Source of the DNA: Paramecium octaurelia
Lineage: Eukaryota > Ciliophora > Oligohymenophorea > Peniculida > Parameciidae
Direction of reading: 5' to 3'
Assembly (NCBI GenBank): GCA_905182995.1
Contig: CAJJDP010000081.1
Span: 349,132 to 413,131 of the forward strand
Length of the DNA stretch: 64,000 nucleotides
Below, one piece after another: positions 36,476 through 49,348 of this stretch. Within the stretch, counting starts at the first letter, position 1, and each line of letters begins with the position of its first letter. Made by a program: the position numbers and the translations under genes. The notes under the pieces were generated by a model. It was not told where the DNA came from, did no database searches, and was given only the letters and a program-made list of their open reading frames with translations.

Positions 36476-39259
36476 ATGCGGTGTTAAAAGGATCAGTATT
36501 AAGACTTATATGTACTTTTGGCTTAATCCAATGATGTTGATGACTCAATCTTCCATGTCCTCATTTAGATACTCAAAAGAGAGAAAATATAAGGCAATCT
36601 AGAATTTCTCCCATAAAATCAAAATCAATCGCAAGTCTAATAAGAAATATGTTCATTATTATTGGATAAGGAATTGATGCTGAATTTTGGAAAAAATAGC
36701 ATTAAGAAAGTAACAGATTTTCTAAAAAAAATTAAAGATAATGATTTTAACAAAGAGAATTATTCATTAGAAGAATATGAAGAAATGAAATAAGATCTGA
36801 TCACAAAAATATCCTAAAATAAGAAGATCATAGAATTATTAAAACTCTTAGTTCATCTGACTGCCTTAGATGAGAGGTACATATAATGTGGATCAAATTC
36901 TCTTCATTTATTAATTTAAATGAAGGTTGATTTGAAGAATCAATCTTTTGAAAATATTAAAATTAGAAATACTTCACTGCGAGGAGCGAATTTTGTGAGG
37001 TGCAACTTAAGTGGATCTGATTTTGACAATGTCATTATTAGTGGAATAAATTTAAATTAAGCTATATTATTTAATTGCAAGTGGAGGAATTTGGGCATTA
37101 ATGAGTTAAATAAGTTAAATGGTCATAGTGATAGCGTTAATTAAGTTTGCTTTTGTCGAAATGGCAAGTCATTTGCTTCTTGTAGTGATGATAATACTAT
37201 CCGTTTTTGGGATGTTAAAACAGGTAAATTAATGTCTATAATCTAAAAATATGGAAGGGTAAGATCAATCTGCTTCTCACCAAATGGTACAACCTTAGCT
37301 TATAGCAGTTAAAGGTTTGCGTATATATGGAATCTTAAAAAAGGGAATTAAATAGCCAAGTTAGATGGTAATTCAAATTAAGTTAATTCAATTTGTTTCT
37401 CTCCTGATGGTACTACATTAGCATTTAGTAGCGTAGATAGTTCTATTTGTTTATGGAATGTAAAGATGAGAAAATATAAAGCCAAATTTGATGGTCATAC
37501 TAACTCAGTTATTTCAATCTGTTACTCTCCTGATGGTACTACATTAGCATCTGTTAGCATTGACGGTTCTATTCGTTTATGGGATGTTAAAACAGAATAA
37601 TCACTAGCCAATTTAGGTGGTCATACTAGTTTAGCTAAATTAGTCTGTTTCTCTCCTGACGGTACTACATTAGCATCTGTTAGCATAGACGGTTCTATTC
37701 GTTTATGGGATCTTAAGACAAGATAATAAAAAGCCAAATTAAATGGTCATACTAGCTCAGTTTTGTCAGCCTGTTTCTCTCCTGATGGTACTATATTAGC
37801 ATCCGCCAGTTCAAATAAGTCTATCCGTTTATGGGATGTAAAGACAGGATAATAAAAAGATAAATTATACGGTCATTCAAATTTTGTCAATTCAGTCTGT
37901 TTCTCTCCTGATGGCAGTACATTAGCATCTGGTAGTTCAGATAGGTCTATCCGTTTGTGGGATGTTAAGACTGAATAATAAAAAGATAAATTATGTGGTC
38001 ATTCAAATTATGTCATGTCAGTCTGTTTCTCTCCTGATGGCACTACATTAGCATCTGGGAGTTATGATAACTCTATCCTTTTATGGAATGTTAAGACAGG
38101 ATAATAAAAAGCAATATTAGTTGGTCATTCTAATTGTGTCATGTCAGTTTGTTTCTCTCCTGATGGCAATACATTAGCATCTGGGAGTTATGATAACTCT
38201 ATCCGTTTATGGAATGTTAAGACAGGATAATAAAAAGCAATATTAGATGGTCATTCCAATTTTATTCTTTCAATCTGTTTTTCTCCTGATATTACGAAAT
38301 TGGCATCTGGTAGTTATAAAGATATCTGTTTATGGGATGTTAGGACAGGATAAAGATAAGCCAAATTAGATAGTCACACTCATTATGTTAACAAAGTTGC
38401 TTTCTCTCCTGATGGTACTACATTGGCATCTAGTAGTATTTAATAAATCTGTTTATGGGATGTTAAGACAGGATAATAAAAAGCGAAATTAGATGGCTTT
38501 ACTGACAACTTTATTTCAGTCTATTTCTCTCCTGATGGTACTACATTAGCATCTGATTGTTTTGATGGCTCTGTCCGTTTATGGGATGTTATGACAGGAT
38601 AATAGAAAGGCAAATTCGATTGTCATTCAAGTGTTATTCATTCAATATGTTTCTCTCCTGATGGTAGTACATTAGCATTTGATAGTTATGAAAATACTAT
38701 CCGATTATATGATGTTAAGACAGGAAAATAAAAGGCCAAATTAGATGGTCATACTCATTAAATTAACACTGTGTGTTTTTCTCCTGATGGTACTATATTA
38801 GCATCTTGTAGCCAAGACTATTCGATCCGTTTATGGGATGTTACGACCAGCTAATACAAAGCCAAACTAAATAGTATTACTAACAGCTGTATTTCAGTAT
38901 GTAACTGCTATGACACTATTTCATTTGAAACTGGTAGTTCTGATAACTCTTTCCCTTTCTCGGATGTAAAAGCAGGACAAGAAACATTACCCTCAGATAA
39001 TCGGTACAAAGACATTCTATTGGAAATACCAGCATTAACAAAACTATTTATTACAGAAAGTAGTATTAATTTATGCTATTCTTAAGCTTCCTCTTATATT
39101 ACAATTCTTCGAATTTCCTAAACTCCTAATTTAGAAGCTCAAGGAGCATTAATCCTGTAAGGAGAATTTTTTAATTACTAAGGTGTAGATTTAAGAAATT
39201 TATTTAGATCAAAAGGTAGTTTGATTTTAGAAAACTTTAAAGAACAAAAACAAAAGTGA
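36476..39259 (+). CDS. Pentapeptide-like/WD40 repeat protein, 927 aa
   Basis: Single-exon code-6 frame, ATG 36476 to TGA 39257-39259, read through without interruption. Residues 1 to about 150 are helical ([20 protein letters not shown] nearby). Residues about 158-205 have alternating-layer character: [20 protein letters not shown], then [15 protein letters not shown], like pentapeptide repeats. About 15 WD40 repeats of near 42 aa follow from residue 214, with consensus [17 protein letters not shown], [15 protein letters not shown]. The C-terminal 90 residues include [20 protein letters not shown] and [20 protein letters not shown]. Probably a soluble beta-propeller scaffold (two propellers); partner unknown. 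The last two repeats are degenerate (FPFSDVKAG). Paralogue of the minus-strand gene at 49349-52790. Confidence 0.85.
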
Positions 39260-41700
39260 TTATGATAAATGCAGTTTTAAAGATATACAATTTTAAATAC
39301 AAATTTTGTCCTTTATGACAGAAGGAAATATCATCACACAGAGTTTTTGGTTGCACTAAATGTTATTTCCTAATTTTAATATTAAATTTTGATTTTCAAA
39401 ATTTTAATCACATTAGAAAATAACAATATGAAATCCTTTATTCCACAATATTTAATTAAAATAAAATTAATTATTGTTTTAGAGTGCTTATTGGAAGGTG
39501 TTTCTTATGTTAAAATCAAATTATCATGCTCTATGAACAACCTAAAATTTTAATATTTATAATTTAATTCCTAATTCTTTCTGAATTATATAAAAGGAAA
39601 TTTATAATGAGGTTTGGTTTAGAATAAACTGAATTGGTTTAATATATCAAAACTAACTTGGTACATATTGAAAAATTTTAAGCTTTTGATTAGAGTTAAT
39701 GAACGATAAAAATATTTTATATTGAAAATAATTTAAGTACTATTTTGCATTTAGTTTTATCTAAAACTTGAGCTAGCTTTAACCGATTAGTTGTTCTTTT
39801 TGGAAGAAATACCTTTATTTGCAAAGCGAGGCTCAAAAATTGATTCACTTATCAATAATGTTAATTCTTGGACTTATCTTAAGTTTCATCCAAATTATTC
39901 TATTAAGCAGTTTTGTATAACTTTTTCAGAACGAATAGAATCCATTAGAAGCTTAATTGTGATTAAGATTTTCATTTGGCCTATGCGGAACCATTGAATT
40001 CTCATCTCCCTATTCTTATAATCATAATCAAGTCTTGTTATTTGTTATTTATTCACAAGAAAATTAATGAAAAAAATTGAAGGATTTTTAATCCTTATTA
40101 CCTTTCCTTTTTTCCTACACTTCAAATTTATTCCCATAAATTGTAGCAAAGTTTTTTTTAACAACTTTTTTTCAAAATGAGAATATTCATAATTCGCATA
40201 ACAGTTTAATTTAACTAGATAAACACATTAAAGATACTAATTCACTTCTTCATTCGATTTAAATATCATCAAAAATAGGGCAAAATTCAGAGATTTGAGA
40301 GTGTGGAGACTAATGAGAGCCTTAAAACTTTCTTGTTTGAGAAAATAAAATTTAGATTAAACTTTTGCATTTGATTATCTCTCATTTTTCACAGTAGTTT
40401 AAGTTGATAACTTTCATTTTTCTATTTTTATCATCTTTTTAAATCATGAGTTTACCTAGCTTCCTTCTAATTGTTTTAAGAATTAATGTTTATAATTTCA
40501 TCCTACGATGATTTGAAAATTTCTAGGATGTGTTTTTCTTAAGTGCTAAAATTTTATCTAAAGTAAATTTCTTAATACTCAATAAATTCTGCAACTAAAT
40601 CTAAATGAGCTCATTTTTATATATTTCATACTCTCTTAAATTTAAATTTCAGACAACTTAATATATAAAATCAAGATTCTATTGTTTAAGGACTCACTAT
40701 ATTTCAATTAATATTTAAAGTTGATTTACACATCCATATTGAAATTCAAATCCAATACAAATCAAAGTAAAAAATATGTACATGCAAGTGAGAGAATAAA
40801 ATTGTATCATATTTACACTTTGGCAAGATTCAGACCATAATAATTTACAAATAGCATGAGCTTGTTGGATTAAAATAGATCCTTCATGGGGAGAAATGGC
40901 GAAAAATAAATCCTAATCAATATGATAATATTTCAAAATTAGAATTGATGTCCAAAATTATATCTATATCTACTCCTTTGATTATTTCGATTATCTGTTT
41001 TAAATCATGAACTCAAAATTTGTAATAATTATTCTATAAAGGAGCAGAAATTCTAATTATTTTAGTATCAATGTGACATGAGAATTTGCAAATCATCAAT
41101 AATTTATCGTAATGACATGAAATTATGATTTTTCTTTTTGCTCTATAACGACAACTTATTGGTTTAAAGTATATCAGTAAATACTTTGAAATTTGATCAA
41201 AAAATTATGTAAATTCATTTATAAGTAATAATTTTTTTAGCTTTTTCCCATAAATTTTAACTTTATTTTGGAGAATGATTTTCTTTAAATTAAAGAAATA
41301 TCTCTTCATTATCCCTTATTGATTAGAAAAACTTACAACAATAATCAAATAACTATAGTACAAATACTTCTTGTGTTTAGAATAATATTCAAATATTTCA
41401 ATCTTATATATAGTTTGATATCACTTAATAAAACGGAAAATTATGTCTACATACTATTATTAATTAAACGTATTTGTTTAGAGTTATATCACATGTCTTA
41501 CTATCTTTTTATGTATAAAATACAATAGCTAAGATCTTATCATTCCTAATTCTTAACAAAAATGGTAATTTTTTTGTTTGAATTATATGGAAAATGGCAT
41601 CATTCCACAATACAAAAACCAAAAGATAATTAATAGATTCATGCATATTCACAATTACTGCAAATTAATTCAAAGAAAGAACTAATTTAATTTATCAGTT
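39260..41700 (+). other. Gene-poor sequence
   Basis: AT-rich, with no frame that I would call a gene. Short standard-code frames at 39791-39997 and 41319-41528 have no recognisable features and are within chance expectation. Confidence 0.35.
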
Positions 41701-44700
41701 AACTTTGTATTTGATTAATGTTAATCATTTAACAGATCCATTATATTACTAGTAAGGTTATAAAAACTTCCATTCCTTTTGATTAATTTGGTCAACAGAT
41801 GTGATAAAATTAATTTTCCTGTTTCGAAATTCCATGTTTTGATCTATTTAATACAATCCGAAATCATAATGATCCAAGAAATAGCAAGTATTATGTGCAC
41901 GTTTAGAAATAATGCATGCTTACTGCCCATTCGATTAAAGTTATCTGCAGATGCTTTCTGCTACTTTATCTGATTGTGTTACTGGCTACTTCTGATCTAG
42001 AATTCCTACCTGTCATATAATGAGTTCTACAATTGCTGCTGTTTATACAGCTTGTTAATTTTAATTTTGAATTGGAGAAAATACACTCAGTGAAAATATC
42101 GGCTCAAAAACTTTAATAATCCTTGCAATATTAATACAAATTGTTTGAAATATTTTAGATTTAATTGCTATGAGAAATAGAATTACGAGCAAATAACAAC
42201 TACGAGTAGCAATTATCCTACTGTTTCTATGTTTCTGTCTATGAAATAAATTTTGGGCTTAAGCCTTCATTTCCCTAACATTCAAGAATTATGACAAAGC
42301 ATAGTACCGTGGTTATATTTGACATTTACTACAGCTTCAAATTGCAGGTTTTGGTCACTCAACAATATAATGGAGATTATATTTTCTGCCTTTTAGCATT
42401 GAAATTTCCTGACAATCATATTTATGTTCAGCTACTGCAGTACCTAGTATTATGTAAAGTACACTAGCAGCTACCTCATATAGGCCAATGAGTATACCTA
42501 TTTTAGAAAGCCTAGCCATTTTCAACTCTTGGTTGTTATAGTATACTAGAGAGATATGATTGGTTGATTAAAGTTAACCTTGATAAGGAACTTTTATCAA
42601 ATTTTATTGACATCATTTCCAAAATATGATCAGGATTACTTCTAAATTTGAGGTTGCCTAGATTAATGCATTAGTCAATATTCTAACGTTTTCTAAGCAG
42701 AACACAAATCTATAAGGCATAAATCAAATTCTAGATTCTACAGTGTTGACTTTATGCACATTATATTATTCATTCATTTAAAATACGATTCATATAGGAG
42801 GAGAAGTCTATCACTTACATCCATTTGAATGTGTTCACATATCTTGAAAGCTACTTTTTACCAATTAAGCCCTAACATTTCTGACTTCAATATATTTGCA
42901 ACAAACATGTAAACTTTGCTTCTTATTTAATCCACCTTATTATACCTTTATTTTAAGTTTTAATGTATGAAAGATAATTTACTCAATTCCAGCTGCTTTA
43001 GAAAAACTTTATCTATTTTTGATTTATCTCATATTAGCATATATTTGTTTTCGAATCTTGAAGCTAAGATCAATAGGCATGGTTCTAAAAAATAAATACT
43101 ATTGGTTTACAACTCAATTTGCCTAACATATTTAAATTTTCAGCCCTTAACTCAGGCTATAATTTTACCAGATTTCTGGTGTTAGTGCATTTTCAGGAAC
43201 TACAGTTTAAAATTCGTGCACTTACTCTCATTGGAGTTGCAACGTTTCTTTATCCACTTAAAGCACTTCATGTGGTTAATGCTGATCCAACTCATAAGGA
43301 TTTTATGAAAAGATACTATTTTTTGACTCTTAAATGTGTAAATTGTTAAGATATTATTGGATCGCTAAATCCGAATTGTACGCTCCTTTACCTGCCGTCG
43401 TGACTGAGAAGCATTTTTACAATTGCATTTTATATTACTTTTCAACTTTGTTACTCAAATAGCAACTCCATCCCTTTGGTAATATGTGAATACTGCTCAA
43501 ATTAAATGGCGACTGATTTTGCAATGTTAAACATTTGGTAAGATTTAAGCAAATTTAAATCATCATATGCTGTCTGTGATATTATGAATAGATATTGATG
43601 CAATTTTTTATTGATTCCATTACTGTAAATATCTTCTGCAATCAGTCAGATTGTTCTCAATACTGTCTTTGCATATAAGTACGCTCCTCCCTTCAATATG
43701 CTCAGGGATTCCAGTTTAAAGCGAATTGAGTATAGTTACAATGGATATATTACTATATTAATTATTATTTGTAATAATGTAAATCTAAATATACGATAAT
43801 CAGTGCAAATATGTCCTAAACTATTTCTCATAAGATTTTGGTTTAAGCTTCTGATATCATCTTTGCTTGGTATGCATTGGCTCAGAGTCACTTAGTGGAT
43901 ATTATATTAAAGGCAAATATTTTAATCTTATTATTATATATGAATTTCTATCTCCTATAATCTCAGTAATTGGATGCATCATTTAACTTGCTTAGATAAA
44001 ATAAATATTCGTTTAAGTCTTTTTTAAGCAGCTTCAAATTTATAATGGCCTTTCTAAATGTGTACACCTATTATTAAATATATTTAACAAACTCTCTAAT
44101 GTTCAGCTCTAATCTTCTTAGCTAATTTTGATTAAGCATTTTTCTCTTATGTTATCAGCATGATCTAGGTATCAATTTTCTAATACTAATTAATCTTACC
44201 GCTGAAAGATCTGAATACGCCATGTATTTAGGACAACCGTGATCAAAATCTAAATCTGCCTTCCTTCATTGTTGGGTGCCTATTATTAGTGCACATTTTG
44301 CTTACCCTCTCATTTTTAGCGCTAGTGGTAAAGCTCGATATTTTTTTACTAACTAAATTCATAACAAGAGATTCATGTTTTGTAGAAGGATGAGATTATT
44401 TACAGATTACATCTAAATGTAAACCTCTTAGCCTAAAGAAATCAAATTATTGCTAAGAAATTAACTACTTCTACACTACATGCTGATGACTTTGTTGAAG
44501 CATATTGATCATCAATTTCTGATCCATGCTTTAGTAGATTTACAATAACAACTTCATACTAATGTATTTTAATGATATATAGATTATTATAATATAAATG
44601 AAATCTATAAAACTTCTAAGCTACTGAAATCCTATATGAATACCAATTTAAGCTTCACCTAATGCTGTAAATTATGTATATTTGAATATTACTTATATTC

Positions 44701-47700
44701 GATTAATACAAATTTTCTTAAGCAAAATTTTTATAGTTAATATTGGAGCCCCTAACGTGTTAATGCTATTACTTCAGTAATTTTTAATTTATAGCTTTAT
44801 GTAAAATATATTAGACACATCATATATTTGTTTTCATGTGTAGGTAAAGTTTTTTTTTCGTGCAACCTAAATCAAAGTATATTTTGTTATTTACCAGATT
44901 GCTGGTCATAAATTTGCAAAATCCTATATGTGATAGCATGCCCTAAGAATATTGATTGACTTTAGCTTGTCAAAGATTGCACTTGTAAAAGTATTATGAT
45001 GAACATTGTTAATTTAATTTAATGATACTTCTTCTTGCTATGGGAGTAATACAATTATGTGATTGTGCAAACATGTGGCTTATCCGCTAGACTTTTAAGA
45101 ATATAATGAAGTTGAATTGATGAATATTTCCTCCCTCTCACTTCTTGATCCATTAAATAAATGAATTGGTTTCCTCCTCTTGTCTTCATTATCAAAGTAC
45201 TCAATTTTTAGTGTGTATATTAAATACAAGAAACAGGACAAACAGTTATTCTATGCAAGGATGGATTCCTAGATCTAAACATAATATTATAATCTACTTA
45301 AAATAGATGTAACAATTTATCTTGAGCTAGAACTTTATTTCCGCCGGTAGAAATAGACTGTTAATTTTCTGTACGACGGTTGATGCGCTGCATATTGTTT
45401 AAAATAAGCTATTTTCTCTTCATACCAAGTAATTTTATTATAATAAAGATTAGCATAAAGGCAAGATGAAGGCACTTGGATGAATTTTAACTATATTAGA
45501 TTTTGCAAATATTTTAAAGCAATGCTAGAATTCACAAATCGTGCAGGTTTCAAGCTTAGATCTAATATACCTAACATCACTGAACCTTTATTATCAGAAT
45601 ATAATTGACAGGATATGAGAGTGAATCACAAGAACTACTATATAAATGATAAAATTGCTTCCAGCGACAAACAGACAAATAGAAGAGAAGTTCAAGGATT
45701 AATTTGTGAAAGCTCTGAATGCAGTATGTGCACTATGTGTTACGTTTCCACATTGAAATTATGTATGGATGTTATTCCAAAAAGAAAAGCTTGGTAAGTA
45801 AGTAAGTTGAACATCTTCTATTTTAGATAACAAGCCGCACTAAAATAGCAATATTTGTCATAAAAAATATTGGAGCAAGCATAAGTTTTAACTTAAACAA
45901 TTTCAACTTAGTTGATATGATCATTAAGAAAAAGCCATGATTGACCAAATTACAAGCGGAAGTAATTCCGTACAAAGGGGATCGGTCTGAAGTCAATAAG
46001 AAGAAGAACTAGTTAATACTACTTATGGAAAAAAACATATTTCTACCTTAAATTTACATTTTATTTGAAGCAAAGGGTATGCAACACAATAATTAAATGT
46101 AATGATCTTACAACAAAATTTTGGGACGCGAAATAAAAATACTCATAATGTGCTTAGTCCATCAGCTGATGTTCATGCTTAAATGATGGTTTGATGATTG
46201 AATAAATGCCAAGCAGAGATAATTCAATTAGGACATAAATTGGTCTCTATTCTCATTTGACCGTAATCACTTCCAAATTATTCCTCAAAATCTTATGCCA
46301 TAAAAACTTTTTCGCAATCCAGGCTCCTAATTATCATCCCTTTCACCAATATGTGTTTTTTTTAGTATTTTTTTCGCTACGCCTAACTACTCAACCTTAT
46401 ACAAAACAAAAGGAATCTTAATCCAACAAATGCATTAATTAACTCCATTTTTGGACGAAAAGCATTCTCCTAGAGAGACATAACTTGTGAATGGTCTCAA
46501 TACTCTTAATCTAAATAATTAAGCAAGAGTGGCAGGATTAAGTTAGGCTTGAATAAAATGTAATTGTGATTACAAGCTCAGAATCAGGTAGAGAAAATGC
46601 TTAAAAGTATTGAAGGAATAAGAGCAATAAATAATTATATTTTGAGGTATTTAACATGGATATTATACCCGTTTGCTAGAATGTTGCCACTAAATTAGAA
46701 CTTAACTCGAATATTTTGTAGATCAAGATCTATTTTCAGAAGTACATGTATCTGGGCCTGACTTCAGTTATATTACTTGTAGAAATACAAGGAAAACCTA
46801 TTGATCTAATTATTCTACTTTGTAATTTTACAGCTAAGCAAAATTAATATCCAAAAGACAGCTAGATTTGTTAATATTATCAAAATCATCTTGTAAGGAG
46901 TACTTGAACTCTAACATTTGTGCATTGTGTATTGACGACGGGACTCTACATCAAAACGCAATACATCCTGTAAGTGATGTTCTGATATTAAAAATTAGAA
47001 ATGTGTTCCTCCTTGGAGCTGATGTTCAGGCAATTTCTTAAAACAATAGGATTGGAATACTTTTCTGTTGCAAGCTTGTAGGTATTATCTCCTTCATGCT
47101 TTCATTTAATGATTATAAGTTTTTATCCATCATAATTTTAAGTATGTTATAAATTATATTTATACTTGATGTACCAACTACATCATTAAATTCTTACCTT
47201 ATATTTCAATTCACTCTTTGATAAATTTACAGAGGATTTTGTGACTGCCACTTCCTTTAAACTATAATCAATGAAAATCTTACTTTTATAAGTATACTTG
47301 TGATCCATTTTGTGTTTAAAATACTGAAATTAGATTATTTGCACTTTCTCTTACATTTCCTCAATTAAATTACACTGAGCACCATCCTCTACTCAAAATA
47401 TTGCTCACAACATTCTGAACTGCTATATTTTAGACTCTTATGGATCATTTTTAATAATTTTTGGTTAACTTTCACAACTTTGAATCCTCTTTATCTTATT
47501 TATCAAGCGTTTATGCTGGTTTTATGTATTCTTCATATGTTATTTATTTTAGGAATGAAACAGTTTCTTGACTATCTACAATGAGTGTTATTAACCACGC
47601 AACTAAAGGGTGCATCGCATGAAAACAATCATTTTGCATAAAAAATGATTCAACTTGAGAATAAAGGCAAAATTTTTTTGGCACGTTCTTGATGAATACC

Positions 47701-48900
47701 TAATTTAACGTGACGATTTTGCAAAACGAAATTTTTCATATAAAAAGTACGTAGATCATACAAACTTTAGGTATGTGGAAATGAATACATAAGAAATAGA
47801 GTTGGAATCTTTGTATGTTGGCCTAAACAAAAGCGGAATTTATGAGGCTGTTTTTCTATTACAATTGAAATCATCTCATCAACATTCTGTAAAACTACTA
47901 AATTATTCCTCAAAGTATTCTGACACTACTACTAATTTCTCTTGCATACATTCTACGAGTTTTCCTTTCATGTACATAATTTTTACTTATTCTTTGTGAA
48001 CCTAAAATCTCATTACGAGTTAGGCACCTCCATATTTGTTTAATGCAGAACTCTATACTTCACTTATATTTGCTGCGATATTTTGGATCGTTATAAATAG
48101 TTTTTGATATTAATATGACACATCGCTAAATTCTACAGCTCTCACTTTATGATCAACTCCCTGTAAACTTCATAGCCTTCATCAACTTCACTGCCTATAC
48201 TAATGGCGTTGCTGATTCTGCCTTAATGATATTTAATAAATATTGCTCACTTTTGTTGTTTTACTTAGATTATAAGCTTATAAAGCCTATATTCAAACGA
48301 TCCAACATGTGTCAAAGCATGGAAGTAAAATTTAATCTTAAAGGGAATTTTTCTAAAATTCAAGTCTAATCTTATGAATTGTTGGATGCATAAAATGTAA
48401 TGAAGGTAGCAACTTTCTAGTTAATTTGAGCCTCTTGTTGACAATTAAGAATCAAATGCGTATTGTGAGGCGTTTTTTGTTTCTGGTTACATTTATTGTA
48501 ACGCAAGCTCAACAATTTGTATAATAGTTCTATAAGTTTAATATATCCATATTGTCAGCTAGAATTACCTTATGCTGCATGCTAATCAGCTGCTTCAACA
48601 TATGTTAAGAGTCTAACTGCGTTTAACAATGTGTAAACCTTTCTCTCCAATATTAAGGAACTTTACCTGGCTAATGGTATAATTGAAGTGGCTAGATTGT
48701 GCTCAGTAACTGCATTTATAGATGAATGCAGAATTAAATTTTGATGAAACTATTAGAGCGAGCTAAATAAAAAAGTATTTTATGATAGTTCACTTCAAAT
48801 TGTATTTATAGAAGCAATGAAAAGCTATATTTTACAATGATGATTAGAAGGGCAGAGAATCTCTCTCTTTGTACTATTATCGATAATAAATGTTGTTCAT
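41701..48900 (+). pseudogene. Cys-rich surface-antigen-like debris
   Basis: Over about 7 kb, scattered plus-strand fragments have Cys spaced among Ser/Thr/Ala/Gly, as in Paramecium immobilisation (surface) antigens. Examples are ATLSDCVTGYF followed by IPTCHIMSSTIAAVYTAC near 41,960-42,060, AFSGTTVQNSCTYSHWSCNV with STQSTSCGQC near 43,190-43,280, and ESSECSMCTMC near 45,720. The fragments sit in different frames separated by TGA codons. The region reads as a heavily mutated large antigen gene or several of them. Base composition is slightly less AT-rich than neighbours. Assignment is by composition and Cys spacing, not by a specific match. Confidence 0.4.
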
Positions 48901-49348
48901 TCTCATTGAGCATTATGTTCAAAGGTATTTCTCATCATATTCTAGCAAGTGTATATATCTCTATTGTATTAACGGTTCGTATTTATCATCTTCCTGATAA
49001 AGGTTTTGTTTATATTACATGTTTACCTTGCACAAATTCGAATACTAGGTAAAAGGACAGCGAATCAAATACCCATGTGTATGTGTGATATGGAAAGAGT
49101 TCTAAAAACTGTCATTTTCTTTAGCCTCCAAAGGCAATAGAACTCCATTGGTACCAGTGTTCAGATTATCGTTATAGAATAGGGAAATTATCGATGCCTT
49201 GCAAGTAATGATACTCAGACTAGAAAGGCATTATAAAAATGAAATTCTCCACTGTTTTAACAATTTGAAATGTACTATAAATACATATGTATTGCAAAAA
49301 TAAAAAAGAGTAAAACTATTTTGTATATTGATTTGTAAATTATAAAAA

